From an uncultured Bacilli bacterium (GTDB lineage Bacteria > Bacillota_I > Bacilli_A > RF39 > UBA660), in contig CALVIQ010000034.1 of the NCBI GenBank assembly GCA_944331815.1, positions 1 through 11,686 on the forward strand: a stretch of DNA of 11,686 nucleotides, in the 5' to 3' direction. Shown piece after piece: positions 1 to 6,592 of the stretch. Made by a program: the position numbers and the translations under genes. Below the pieces are notes generated by a model. That model had not been told where the DNA came from. It ran no database searches and saw only the letters and a list, made by a program, of their open reading frames with translations. How positions within the stretch are numbered: the first letter of the stretch is position 1; the number at the start of each line of letters is the position of its first letter.

Positions 1-53
1 CCTCTTACATCTCTTGGATCTTCTAATACTTCAAATTTCTTAAATAAATTCAT
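1..53 (-). CDS. Transposase N-terminus, ISAs1-like, cut by window edge
   Basis: The minus strand opens at an ATG at 53 and stays open to the window edge, giving 17 codons. The peptide reads MNLFKKFEVLEDPRDVR. A short hydrophobic start followed by F-x-x-L-x-DPR is how ISAs1-family (H-repeat) DDE transposases begin: their N-terminal helper domain carries a conserved DPR-R triplet near residue 13-15. A possible promoter lies just upstream (86-114). The Shine-Dalgarno match is poor (GAG about 13 nt before the ATG), which is common in insertion sequences. The catalytic part lies outside the window, so neither intactness nor activity can be judged. With only 17 residues visible, the family call rests on one motif. 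Confidence 0.5.
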   Translation of the reverse strand, partial: MNLFKKFEVLEDPRDVR

Positions 54-85
54 AATTAAACCAACTCACTTTTTATCTTGATTTA

Positions 86-114
86 ATTATACACTATTTA
101 TTTTAATTTTTTAA
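86..114 (-). promoter_or_regulatory. Possible promoter of the edge transposase gene
   Basis: On the minus strand TTAAAA (114-109) and TATAAT (91-86) are separated by 17 bp. Transcription would start around 79, some 25 nt ahead of the ATG at 53. The -10 is a perfect consensus, but the region is almost pure A/T, so chance matches are likely. Confidence 0.3.
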
Positions 115-132
115 GCGATTGCCATAATAAAT

Positions 133-161
133 TTGTTCTTTTTTTTATTTTGTGTTATTAT
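133..161 (+). promoter_or_regulatory. Promoter of the 332-aa hypothetical gene
   Basis: TTGTTC (133-138), a 17-bp spacer and TATTAT (156-161), with an extended -10 TG at 153-154. The start point would be near 168, just ahead of the GAGGGTG ribosome site at 174-180 and the ATG at 188. Confidence 0.55.
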
Positions 162-187
162 ATATAACATTTCGAGGGTGATTTTAT

Positions 188-1186
188 ATGAAATATGAAT
201 TAACAAAAAATGATTATGAAGATATTAGTAGTTTAATTATGATAAGTAAGCAAATAAATAGTTTATATGAAGAATTGTATCAATTAGAATTAGAAGGAAA
301 AAAAGAAAGTGAAGATTATAATATTGTGATAGATAGGTTGAAATCGACAATATTTGTAGAAAAAAATATATATGATAGAATTGGAAAATCTTTTGAAAAA
401 AATGTAGAAATTTTAAATTATTTAAAATCTGATGATAGTGAAACTTCAAATCTTCAAGATGGATTATTTATTTTTGAACAAGATTTGATAATATCTAGAA
501 TTTTATTAAATTTATATAAAAATGTAATGGAAAATTCTCAAAATTTGTTGCCAGATGAAATGAAATTGATGTTATCTTTAAGTGGTATGACAAATAATGA
601 AATAAATAGATATATTTCAATTTCTGTTAATGTTAGGGAAAGTATAATTACAGATATTCTTAATTGTTTAATTGCAATTATTCAAAAAGAAGAAAATAAA
701 AATCCTAGCATTAGTAAACATTTAAAAAAAGTTAAGTATACTATAAGTTATTTATATTCTAAAATAGAAAATAATTTGTTAGAAAAAAAGTTTAAGATTG
801 AAGAAAATCCATATATGGAAACAATGTTAATTGGTCAATTTTATCATTGGCCTATAGAATTAATTGATAAAATAAAAAGAATGTATATTTTAAATTTTTA
901 TAATCAAATTTTGAGATTAATGTTGTTACTCAATGATGAAGATTTGAAAAATGATGAAATATTATCTAAAATAATCATAAGTCAAGGAATTTTAAGAACA
1001 ATTTTTCTTTCTTTAAATGATGAAACAATTACAGATTTAAAAAAAGAATTTATTGAATTAATTGAAGAATTAAATTCATATAATGTAATTAAAAATAGAC
1101 AAAAAATAATTAATATGATTATTGACACTTATGGAAAAGTTAAATCTGACAGAACTATTCCGAAAGTAATTTTATTAAAATTATAA
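188..1186 (+). CDS. Hypothetical protein, 332 aa, helical, unknown function
   Basis: I do not recognise this protein. The ATG is preceded by a good Shine-Dalgarno (GAGGGTG, 8 nt spacing) and by an extended -10 promoter. The product is rich in Lys, Glu, Ile, Leu and Asn. It looks helical throughout, with charged amphipathic stretches around residues 20-80 and 265-310. There is no signal peptide, no clear membrane segment, no cysteine cluster and no HExxH-type motif, so a soluble cytoplasmic protein is most likely. Base composition matches the neighbours, giving no sign of recent transfer. It has its own promoter, and a separate promoter follows for the next gene, so it is probably monocistronic. 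No clear terminator follows; the spacer holds only two A-rich stretches. The coding call is firm and the function is open. Confidence 0.8.
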   Translation: MKYELTKNDYEDISSLIMISKQINSLYEELYQLELEGKKESEDYNIVIDRLKSTIFVEKNIYDRIGKSFEKNVEILNYLKSDDSETSNLQDGLFIFEQDLIISRILLNLYKNVMENSQNLLPDEMKLMLSLSGMTNNEINRYISISVNVRESIITDILNCLIAIIQKEENKNPSISKHLKKVKYTISYLYSKIENNLLEKKFKIEENPYMETMLIGQFYHWPIELIDKIKRMYILNFYNQILRLMLLLNDEDLKNDEILSKIIISQGILRTIFLSLNDETITDLKKEFIELIEELNSYNVIKNRQKIINMIIDTYGKVKSDRTIPKVILLKL

Positions 1187-1204
1187 AAAAAATTATAAAA
1201 AAAA

Positions 1205-1233
1205 TTGTAATTATGTGAAATTTGTGTTAAAAT
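1205..1233 (+). promoter_or_regulatory. Promoter of the two-gene hypothetical unit
   Basis: TTGTAA (1205-1210), a 17-bp spacer and TAAAAT (1228-1233), with the extended -10 TG at 1225-1226. The start point near 1240 directly abuts the AGGTGA ribosome site (1241-1246) of the gene at 1254, so the leader is very short. Confidence 0.5.
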
Positions 1234-1253
1234 AACAAATAGGTGATTTAAAG

Positions 1254-1772
1254 ATGGACTTAAATGAAATTAAAAATTCATTAAATTCCAATCCTAATTT
1301 AACTGATGACTTCAAAGAATGTTTAATGGAATTAATATATTTATTTAATAGTAAATTTCCTAATGTCAAATTAGAAAATTTAAACGAAAGATTAAAAACT
1401 TTAAGTATAATAAGAGGTAGTAAATTTTTAATAAAAAAATCTTCTTGTTATAATCCTGTTGCTAATGAGTTATTAGTCAACATGGTTAAAATTGAAGGTA
1501 ATGATTGTAAACATGTTCTAATGAGAGAATTATTAAATATTATTACAGCTAAAGATAATTTTACTGGATTTAATAAAGATAACGCTTATGAAGCTTTAAA
1601 TATTGGATATACTGAAATATTAGCAAATTATTTAGTAGGTAATGAAACAGAGTCAGAATATGAAGATGAAATTGTTGCTACTAATATGATAGCTGGGATA
1701 GTAGGTAATGATACTTTGTTTAATGCTTATTTCAACAATGATGCAACTTTAATAATGAATAGTGTTTGTTAA
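1254..1772 (+). CDS. Metallopeptidase-like protein lacking the zinc histidines
   Basis: The product is 172 aa, with AGGTGA placed 7 nt before the ATG. Residues 80-130 resemble the core of gluzincin-like peptidases found in low-GC Gram-positives, where HELxH is followed 20-30 residues later by a (N)EGxTE motif on the next helix. Here the first motif reads RELLN (residues 91-95), so both histidines are replaced while the glutamate remains. The second reads NIGYTE (116-121), keeping the final TE. The C-terminal segment (IAGIVGNDTLFNAYFNND, 146-163) also fits the tail of such proteins. Seen: the motif positions. Inferred: descent from an active peptidase, with catalysis lost and perhaps a binding role kept. 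There is no signal peptide or membrane segment. It shares a transcription unit with the 80-aa gene 11 bp downstream. The family assignment is tentative and could be a chance resemblance. Confidence 0.7.
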   Translation: MDLNEIKNSLNSNPNLTDDFKECLMELIYLFNSKFPNVKLENLNERLKTLSIIRGSKFLIKKSSCYNPVANELLVNMVKIEGNDCKHVLMRELLNIITAKDNFTGFNKDNAYEALNIGYTEILANYLVGNETESEYEDEIVATNMIAGIVGNDTLFNAYFNNDATLIMNSVC

Positions 1773-1783
1773 AGGAGTTTTAT

Positions 1784-2026
1784 ATGAAAGAATTTATGGA
1801 GATAATGCAATTAATGAATAATGGATTATATAATGGAAGCACATTAAAAGATAGCTATCCAAAAATTGTGAGTTTATGTATAGCTTTAAATCCAGAAAAA
1901 TTGGATTTTGTTACTGATTGGATGTTGACAGAAGAATGCTTTTCTAATCCACATCCTGGACTAAATGAAACAGTAGATATTTGTATGGAAAATATACCAA
2001 AGTTAGAACAAACAAGAACAAGATAA
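1784..2026 (+). CDS. Small hypothetical protein, 80 aa
   Basis: Starts at an ATG preceded by AAAGGAG (1771-1777, 6 nt spacing). An in-frame TTG at 1766 would lie inside the previous gene and ahead of this ribosome site, so it was rejected as the start. The protein is small, with an amphipathic N-terminal helix rich in Met and Leu (residues 1-15), then a TLKDSYPKI segment and three Cys. The C-terminus, rich in Thr and Arg, is polar. I do not recognise a family. It lies 11 bp behind the 172-aa gene and is surely co-transcribed with it. Its stop codon almost touches the start of the phenylalanine T-box leader, so the pheST promoter may lie inside this gene, or pheST may be read from the promoter at 1205. 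Confidence 0.65.
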   Translation: MKEFMEIMQLMNNGLYNGSTLKDSYPKIVSLCIALNPEKLDFVTDWMLTEECFSNPHPGLNETVDICMENIPKLEQTRTR

Positions 2027-2029
2027 GCA

Positions 2030-2207
2030 ATGAAAAAGAAGTAGTATTAAAAGTAATTATTAATAGAGAGAATGTGGTTGGTGGAAACATTTAATAATCT
2101 TTTAAGAATTCACCTTTGGAGTTTATATGGTGACGCGTTATAGTCAAAAGAGCATAAATTAAGGTGGTACCACGAGCAATTCGTCCTTTAGGATGAATTG
2201 TTTTTTT
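2030..2207 (+). promoter_or_regulatory. T-box riboswitch, tRNA-Phe-sensing, ahead of pheST
   Basis: This leader RNA reads uncharged tRNA-Phe and turns on pheST by antitermination. The T-box sequence AAGGTGGTACCACG is at 2161-2174. Stem I is visible: TTAAAAG (2047-2053) and ATTATTAA (2056-2063) pair with TTAATAAT (2091-2098) and CTTTTAA (2099-2105), capped by the AGAGA and GGTTGGTGG elements (about 2065-2085). The specifier is TTC (2109-2111), a Phe codon followed by A as usual. The antiterminator also folds: AAGG (2161-2164) with CCTT (2185-2188), and ACGA (2172-2175) with TCGT (2181-2184), leaving TGGT free to pair with the tRNA 3' end. I saw no convincing promoter directly upstream, so the 5' boundary is approximate. 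Confidence 0.95.
2177..2207 (+). terminator. T-box intrinsic terminator
   Basis: CAATTCGTCC (2177-2186) pairs with GGATGAATTG (2191-2200) over 10 bp, with one G-T wobble and a TTTA loop, followed by seven T (2201-2207). It shares the bases 2181-2188 with the antiterminator, so the two structures are mutually exclusive. Confidence 0.93.
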
Positions 2208-2226
2208 ATTGAAAGGAATGATTTAA

Positions 2227-3261
2227 ATGGAAAATATAAAAAATGATGTTTTAAAAGAAATAGAAAATATAAATGATACAAAAGCTTTATATGATATAAG
2301 AGTTAAATATTTAGGCAAAAAAGGTATTATTAGTGAGTTATTAGCTAATTTAGGTAAATTATCAATTGAAGAAAAGAAAAAACAAGGACCTATTATTAAT
2401 AGTTTAAAACAAGAAGTTACTAAAATATTTGATGAAAAAAATAAAAAAATTGAATTAAATATTTTAAATGAAAAGTTAAAAAATGAAAAAATTGATATTA
2501 GTTTACCAAGTACTAAAATAACTAATGGAGCTCCTAATATATTAGAAAAATTAATTGAAGAAGTAGAAGAATTGTTAATGTCTATGGGATATGATGTAGT
2601 AGATGGACCTGAAATAGAAGAGGATAAATTTAATTTTGAAATGTTAAATATACCAAAAGGACATCCTGCTAGAGATGCACAAGATACTTTTTATATTGAA
2701 GGAGAGGAAATATTGTTAAGAAGTCAAACTTCTCCTGTGCAAGTAAGAACTATGTTAGCTAATAAAGGTGAAAAACCAATTAGAATGATTTGTCCTGGTA
2801 AAACATATAGAAGAGATGATGATGATGCTACTCATTCACATCAGTTTAATCAAATAGAAGGATTGTTAGTTGATAAAGATATTAGTTTATCTGATTTAAA
2901 AGGAACAATTGATGTTATAGTAAAAAAATTATTTGGACAAGATATAAGTACAAGATTTAGACCAAGTTATTATCAATTTACAGAACCTTCAGTAGAAGTT
3001 GATATTAGTTGTTTTAATTGTAAAGGTAAAGGATGTAATATTTGTAAAAATACTGGTTGGATAACTGTAGCAGGAGCTGGTATTGTTCATCCTAATGTAC
3101 TTAAAATGGGTGGATATGATCCAAGTATCTGGTCTGGATTTGCTTTCGGATTCGGTGCTGAAAGATTAGCTATGTTAAAATACGGTATCAATGATTTAAG
3201 AGTATTTTATAATACTGATTTAAGAGAATTAAATACTTTCGATAGAAAGGATGCTGAATAA
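2227..3261 (+). CDS. pheS: Phenylalanine--tRNA ligase alpha subunit
   Basis: This is the catalytic alpha subunit of the (alpha-beta)2 class II synthetase that charges tRNA-Phe in the cytoplasm. At 344 aa it is full length. The N-terminal 90 residues form the charged coiled coil that grips tRNA. The catalytic core follows: GHPARD (145-150), SQTSPVQVR (166-174) for substrate binding, motif 2 ending in HSHQFNQIEG (203-212), and motif 3 with GFGAERLAM (308-316). A CxxC-x4-CxxC cluster (C262, C265, C270, C273) is of the kind common in Firmicutes PheS. The ATG has AAAGGA 8 nt upstream. Expression is under the T-box leader. pheT follows with no gap, its ATG directly after this TAA, so the two subunits are made in step. 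Nothing looks degraded. Confidence 0.98.
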   Translation: MENIKNDVLKEIENINDTKALYDIRVKYLGKKGIISELLANLGKLSIEEKKKQGPIINSLKQEVTKIFDEKNKKIELNILNEKLKNEKIDISLPSTKITNGAPNILEKLIEEVEELLMSMGYDVVDGPEIEEDKFNFEMLNIPKGHPARDAQDTFYIEGEEILLRSQTSPVQVRTMLANKGEKPIRMICPGKTYRRDDDDATHSHQFNQIEGLLVDKDISLSDLKGTIDVIVKKLFGQDISTRFRPSYYQFTEPSVEVDISCFNCKGKGCNICKNTGWITVAGAGIVHPNVLKMGGYDPSIWSGFAFGFGAERLAMLKYGINDLRVFYNTDLRELNTFDRKDAE

Positions 3262-5622
3262 ATGATAAGTTTAGAGTGGGTTAAAGATTATATTGATATA
3301 AATGATCAAGATTTAAAAGAATTAGCTGTTAAAATAACTAAAGCTGGTATAAATGTTGAAAAAGTAATTACTAATCACATTAATAATTTAGTTATTGGTG
3401 AAGTTGTTGATTGTATTGATCATCCTGATAGTGATCATTTACATGTTTGCCAAGTAAATATTGGAAGTGTTGTTACTCAAATTGTATGTGGGGCTCCTAA
3501 TGTAAGAAAAGGATTAAAAGTGATAGTTGCTCTACCAGGTGCTATATTACCAGGTAATTTTGAAATTAAAAAAAGTAAAATTAGAAATCAAGAATCAAAT
3601 GGTATGATATGTGCTTTATTTGAATTGGGATTAGAAGAAAAAAATGAAGAAAATTATAATAAAGGTATTCATGAATTGGATAGTAATGCTAAAGTAGGAG
3701 ATGATCCTATTAAGTATTTAGGATTAGATGATACTTTATATGAATTAGATTCTCATAAACGTAGAAATAATGATTGTTATTATCATATTGGTTTTGCTTA
3801 TGAAATTGCTGCTATTTTAAATAGAAAAGTAACTTTGCCTGATGATTCATTTAAAGAAATTAAAGATTCTATTAAAGATCATTTTAGTTTAAAAGTTGAA
3901 ACTAAGAAATGTCCTTATTATTTAGCTAAGATGGTTACTGATATAAAAATAAAAGAATCACCTGATTTTATTAAAAAAAGATTATTAGCAGCAGGTATGA
4001 GACCAATTAATAATGTAGTAGATATTTCTAATTATGTAATGTTAGAATATGGTCAACCTCTACATTTCTTTGATAAAGATAAATTAGGTAATAATATTTT
4101 AGTAAGAGAAGCAAATAATGAAAATATCATTACTTTAGATGGAAAAGAAAGAAAATTAACTAATGATATTGTTATAACTGATGGAAATAAGCCTGTTTGT
4201 ATTGCTGGTGTTATGGGTGGAGAAAACACTGAAGTAGATGAAAATACAAAAACTATTTTAATTGAATCTGCTATATTTGATGCTGTAAGTATTAGAAATA
4301 CAGCTAATAGATTAGATTTAAGAAGTGAAGCATCTATTAGATATGGTAAAGGTTTAAATTATGAATATACTAATAAAGCAATTTTAAGAGCTTGTCATTT
4401 ATTAGAAAAATATGCTGATGCTAAGGTTTTAAGTGATATGGTTATTCATGATGAAATAGATAAAAAAGAAAAAATAGTTGAATTTAGACCTTCTGAAGTT
4501 GATAAAATGTTGGGTATTACAATAAGTGAAGATGATATAAAAAAAGAACTAGAAAGACTAGATTTTAAATATAAATTGGATAATGGTAAATTTATTGTAA
4601 CAATACCTAATAGAAGATTAGATATTGATCCTAATGTTAATGATATAGCTGAAGAAATAGGTAGATTATATGGTTATCATAATTTAGTATCTACTTTACC
4701 TAAAGTTGATATTAAAAAAGGTGATTATATTGGTAATGTTAAGTATCGTAAATTAATTTCTAAAAGATTAAGATCTTTAGGATTAAATGAAGTAAAAACA
4801 TACACTTTAGTATCTCGTGATATGTTAAAATTTAATTATGAAAATAAAGAAAATGTTATTTTACCAAATCCTATGAGTAGTGATAAAGAAGTTATAAGAA
4901 CTACTTTAATTCCTTCTTTATTAAATGTTTATAATTACAACAAAACAAAAAAAGTAAATGATATTTTAATTTATGAAATAGCTAAAACATATGATATAAA
5001 TTATAATGAAGATAGTAAAATATGTATTTTGATGAAAGGTAATTATATAAATAATAATTGGAATAATACTAAAATAAAAGTTGATTTTTATTTAATAAAA
5101 GGAATATTAGAAAATTTATTAGATTATTTAGGTTTAAAAAATAGATATAGTTTTACTATTTCAGATATTCCTAATATGCATCCTGGTATGTCAGCAAGAG
5201 TTTTATTAGATAGAAAAGAAATTGGAATAATAGGAAGAATTCATCCAACAGATTCAAAAGATGAAATATATATTTGTGAAATAAGTATGGATAAATTAAT
5301 GACTAATATAAAGCCAATTAAATATAAAGAAATATCAAAATATCCAAGTATTATAAAAGATATGGCATTTGTTATGCCTAAGGATACTGAGGCTAAAGAA
5401 GTATTAGATGTTATTAAAAAATCAGGTGGTAGATTATTAACTGACATCAATATTTTTGATGTTTATGAAGGAGAAAATATTGGTGATAAAGAAAAATCTA
5501 TTGCATATTCTTTAACATTTAATGATAGTACTAAAACATTAACTGATGAAGAAGTTAATATATTATTTGAAAAAATAATTGAAGATGTTGAAAATAGAGG
5601 ATATAAATTAAGAAATATGTAA
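3262..5622 (+). CDS. pheT: Phenylalanine--tRNA ligase beta subunit
   Basis: The 786-aa product matches the usual bacterial length of about 800 aa. It supports the alpha subunit, binds tRNA-Phe and edits mischarged Tyr-tRNA. Domains in order: an N-terminal segment, the EMAP/OB-fold tRNA-binding domain (about 40-150, with IDHPDSDHLHVCQV at 52-65), the B3/B4 editing region (about 210-380, with ISNYVMLEYGQPLHFFD), the B5 DNA-binding-like domain (about 400-470), the catalytic-like core (about 480-680), and a C-terminal ferredoxin-fold anticodon-binding domain (about 690-786, starting SKYPSIIKDMAFV). The ATG directly follows the pheS stop, and its ribosome site GAAAGGA (3245-3251) lies inside pheS, so translation is coupled. 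A strong terminator begins right after the TAA. No domain appears to be missing. Confidence 0.98.
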   Translation: MISLEWVKDYIDINDQDLKELAVKITKAGINVEKVITNHINNLVIGEVVDCIDHPDSDHLHVCQVNIGSVVTQIVCGAPNVRKGLKVIVALPGAILPGNFEIKKSKIRNQESNGMICALFELGLEEKNEENYNKGIHELDSNAKVGDDPIKYLGLDDTLYELDSHKRRNNDCYYHIGFAYEIAAILNRKVTLPDDSFKEIKDSIKDHFSLKVETKKCPYYLAKMVTDIKIKESPDFIKKRLLAAGMRPINNVVDISNYVMLEYGQPLHFFDKDKLGNNILVREANNENIITLDGKERKLTNDIVITDGNKPVCIAGVMGGENTEVDENTKTILIESAIFDAVSIRNTANRLDLRSEASIRYGKGLNYEYTNKAILRACHLLEKYADAKVLSDMVIHDEIDKKEKIVEFRPSEVDKMLGITISEDDIKKELERLDFKYKLDNGKFIVTIPNRRLDIDPNVNDIAEEIGRLYGYHNLVSTLPKVDIKKGDYIGNVKYRKLISKRLRSLGLNEVKTYTLVSRDMLKFNYENKENVILPNPMSSDKEVIRTTLIPSLLNVYNYNKTKKVNDILIYEIAKTYDINYNEDSKICILMKGNYINNNWNNTKIKVDFYLIKGILENLLDYLGLKNRYSFTISDIPNMHPGMSARVLLDRKEIGIIGRIHPTDSKDEIYICEISMDKLMTNIKPIKYKEISKYPSIIKDMAFVMPKDTEAKEVLDVIKKSGGRLLTDINIFDVYEGENIGDKEKSIAYSLTFNDSTKTLTDEEVNILFEKIIEDVENRGYKLRNM

Positions 5623-5648
5623 AAAAAGTAAGTATTCTTACTTTTTTT
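5621..5648 (+). terminator. pheST terminator, also symmetric on the other strand
   Basis: A perfect 12-bp inverted repeat: seven A plus GTAAG (5621-5632) pairs with CTTAC plus seven T (5637-5648) around a TATT loop. It overlaps the pheT stop codon, ends pheST transcription, and runs straight into the next promoter. Confidence 0.9.
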
Positions 5649-5649
5649 G

Positions 5650-5658
5650 TGATATAAT
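5650..5658 (+). promoter_or_regulatory. Extended -10 promoter of the antitoxin-fic operon
   Basis: TGATATAAT (5650-5658) is a perfect extended -10. No -35 match is visible at 16-18 bp spacing. It starts two bases after the pheST terminator, and the predicted start (about 5665) falls at the AGGTGG ribosome site (5665-5670), giving an almost leaderless mRNA. Confidence 0.6.
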
Positions 5659-5675
5659 TTAATTAGGTGGTAGTT

Positions 5676-5888
5676 ATGCAAGAAAAAAATATTGAAAAAG
5701 AATTGGATAAAGCAGTTGGAAATGTAGAAATAGAAGGTCATAATATTCCTGAATATGAAAAAAATATAGTTTTTAGGGTTTTTCAGAAATATCAGGATAG
5801 ATTAGGCCCTGATGCTATTGATTCGTTATTTTATGGTTTAGTAGAAGAAACTAGACATATGGAGGAAAATCATGGAAAAAGCAAATAA
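5676..5888 (+). CDS. VbhA-like antitoxin of a Fic toxin
   Basis: A 70-aa protein starting at the ATG behind AGGTGG (5665-5670). A GTG at 5667 sits inside that ribosome site and was rejected as start. Class I Fic modules encode a small separate antitoxin with an inhibitory helix, motif (S/T)xxxE(G/N), whose Glu displaces the ATP gamma-phosphate. Here residues 16-21 read NVEIEG, followed by HNIPEYEK, which is typical of the stretch after the motif in VbhA-like antitoxins. The first motif residue is Asn rather than Ser or Thr, a deviation worth testing. The rest is acidic and helical (RVFQKYQDRLG, 34-44). The gene overlaps the fic start by 17 nt, so the two are translationally coupled with the antitoxin made first, as expected for this module. 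The assignment rests on motif plus context. Confidence 0.8.
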   Translation: MQEKNIEKELDKAVGNVEIEGHNIPEYEKNIVFRVFQKYQDRLGPDAIDSLFYGLVEETRHMEENHGKSK

Positions 5889-6546
5889 CAGATTAAAAGA
5901 AGCTTTAAGTTATCAATCTAAGTATTGTTATCCTAATAGTGATGTTTTAATTAATAAATTAGATATTCAAGATCAAAAAACATTGGATAAAGTTGAACGA
6001 AATGTTACTACTTTAATGCTTTTAGATTTACAAACCAAACCAATTCCTAATCCTAAAATATTATTTACTGTTGAATATTTTATTAGTTTACATAAAAAAG
6101 TTTTTGAACATATTTATCCTTTTGCTGGAAAAATAAGAAGTGAAAATATGACTAAAGGAAATACACCATTCTGTCGTCCAGAATTTATATATAATTATTT
6201 AAAAATGTTATTTGATAAAATGTTAAGTGATATAAAGAAAATAAAAACAAAGGAAGATATTATAAAATTTTTGTCTTACTATTATTCAGAAATGAATATT
6301 GTTCATCCATTTCGTGAAGGTAATGGAAGAATTATGCGTGAATATTTAAGACAAATTACAGAGTTTATAAATAATTATTTAAATTTTGATTTTGAATTAG
6401 ATTTTTCGAATGTTACTGAAGAAGATAAAAAGAATTTAATTAATGGATCAATAACGAGTGCTATGACTGGTGATTTGGAATTATTGAGTAAATTTTTTGA
6501 TAATACTTTAAAAGAAAAAGAATTTATAAAAGAACATCAAAAGTAA
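5872..6546 (+). CDS. fic: Fic-domain AMP-transferase toxin
   Basis: Fic enzymes move AMP from ATP onto Tyr, Ser or Thr of a target; known bacterial FicT toxins modify gyrase and topoisomerase IV. The 224-aa product carries an uninterrupted active-site motif HPFREGNGRIMR (145-156), matching HPFx(D/E)GNGRxxR with its catalytic His145. The usual upstream element YPFAGKIR is at 82-89, and the target-docking flap region is around 92-103 (MTKGNTPFCRPE). No inhibitory helix motif is evident inside the protein itself, which fits a class I Fic controlled by the separate upstream antitoxin. The ATG lies inside the antitoxin gene with GGAGG 6 nt upstream (5861-5865). No clear terminator follows; the mutL promoter lies 20 bp further on. 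The target is unknown. All key residues are present, so an active toxin is likely. Confidence 0.92.
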   Translation: MEKANNRLKEALSYQSKYCYPNSDVLINKLDIQDQKTLDKVERNVTTLMLLDLQTKPIPNPKILFTVEYFISLHKKVFEHIYPFAGKIRSENMTKGNTPFCRPEFIYNYLKMLFDKMLSDIKKIKTKEDIIKFLSYYYSEMNIVHPFREGNGRIMREYLRQITEFINNYLNFDFELDFSNVTEEDKKNLINGSITSAMTGDLELLSKFFDNTLKEKEFIKEHQK

Positions 6547-6567
6547 ATGTTAATTCATTTATTTTTT

Positions 6568-6576
6568 TGATATAAT
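6568..6576 (+). promoter_or_regulatory. Extended -10 promoter of mutL
   Basis: TGATATAAT (6568-6576) is a perfect extended -10 preceded by a run of T. The only -35 candidate is weak (TGTTAA at 6548-6553). The start would be near 6583, at the AGGTGAG ribosome site (6582-6588). Confidence 0.55.
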
Positions 6577-6592
6577 TATATAGGTGAGAAGT

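Noticed and set aside
237..449. Minus-strand open frame of 70 codons
   Set aside because: It lies wholly inside the 332-aa gene, has a Phe/Tyr/His-rich composition typical of the reverse of AT-rich coding DNA, and lacks a promoter or ribosome site.
5241..5741. Minus-strand open frames at 5241-5450 and 5463-5741
   Set aside because: They are antisense to the end of pheT and the antitoxin start, cross a terminator and a promoter, and have no ribosome site or recognisable content.
6584..6592. GTG start for mutL at 6584
   Set aside because: The GTG is part of the AGGTGAG ribosome site; the ATG at 6593 gives the family's usual N-terminus.
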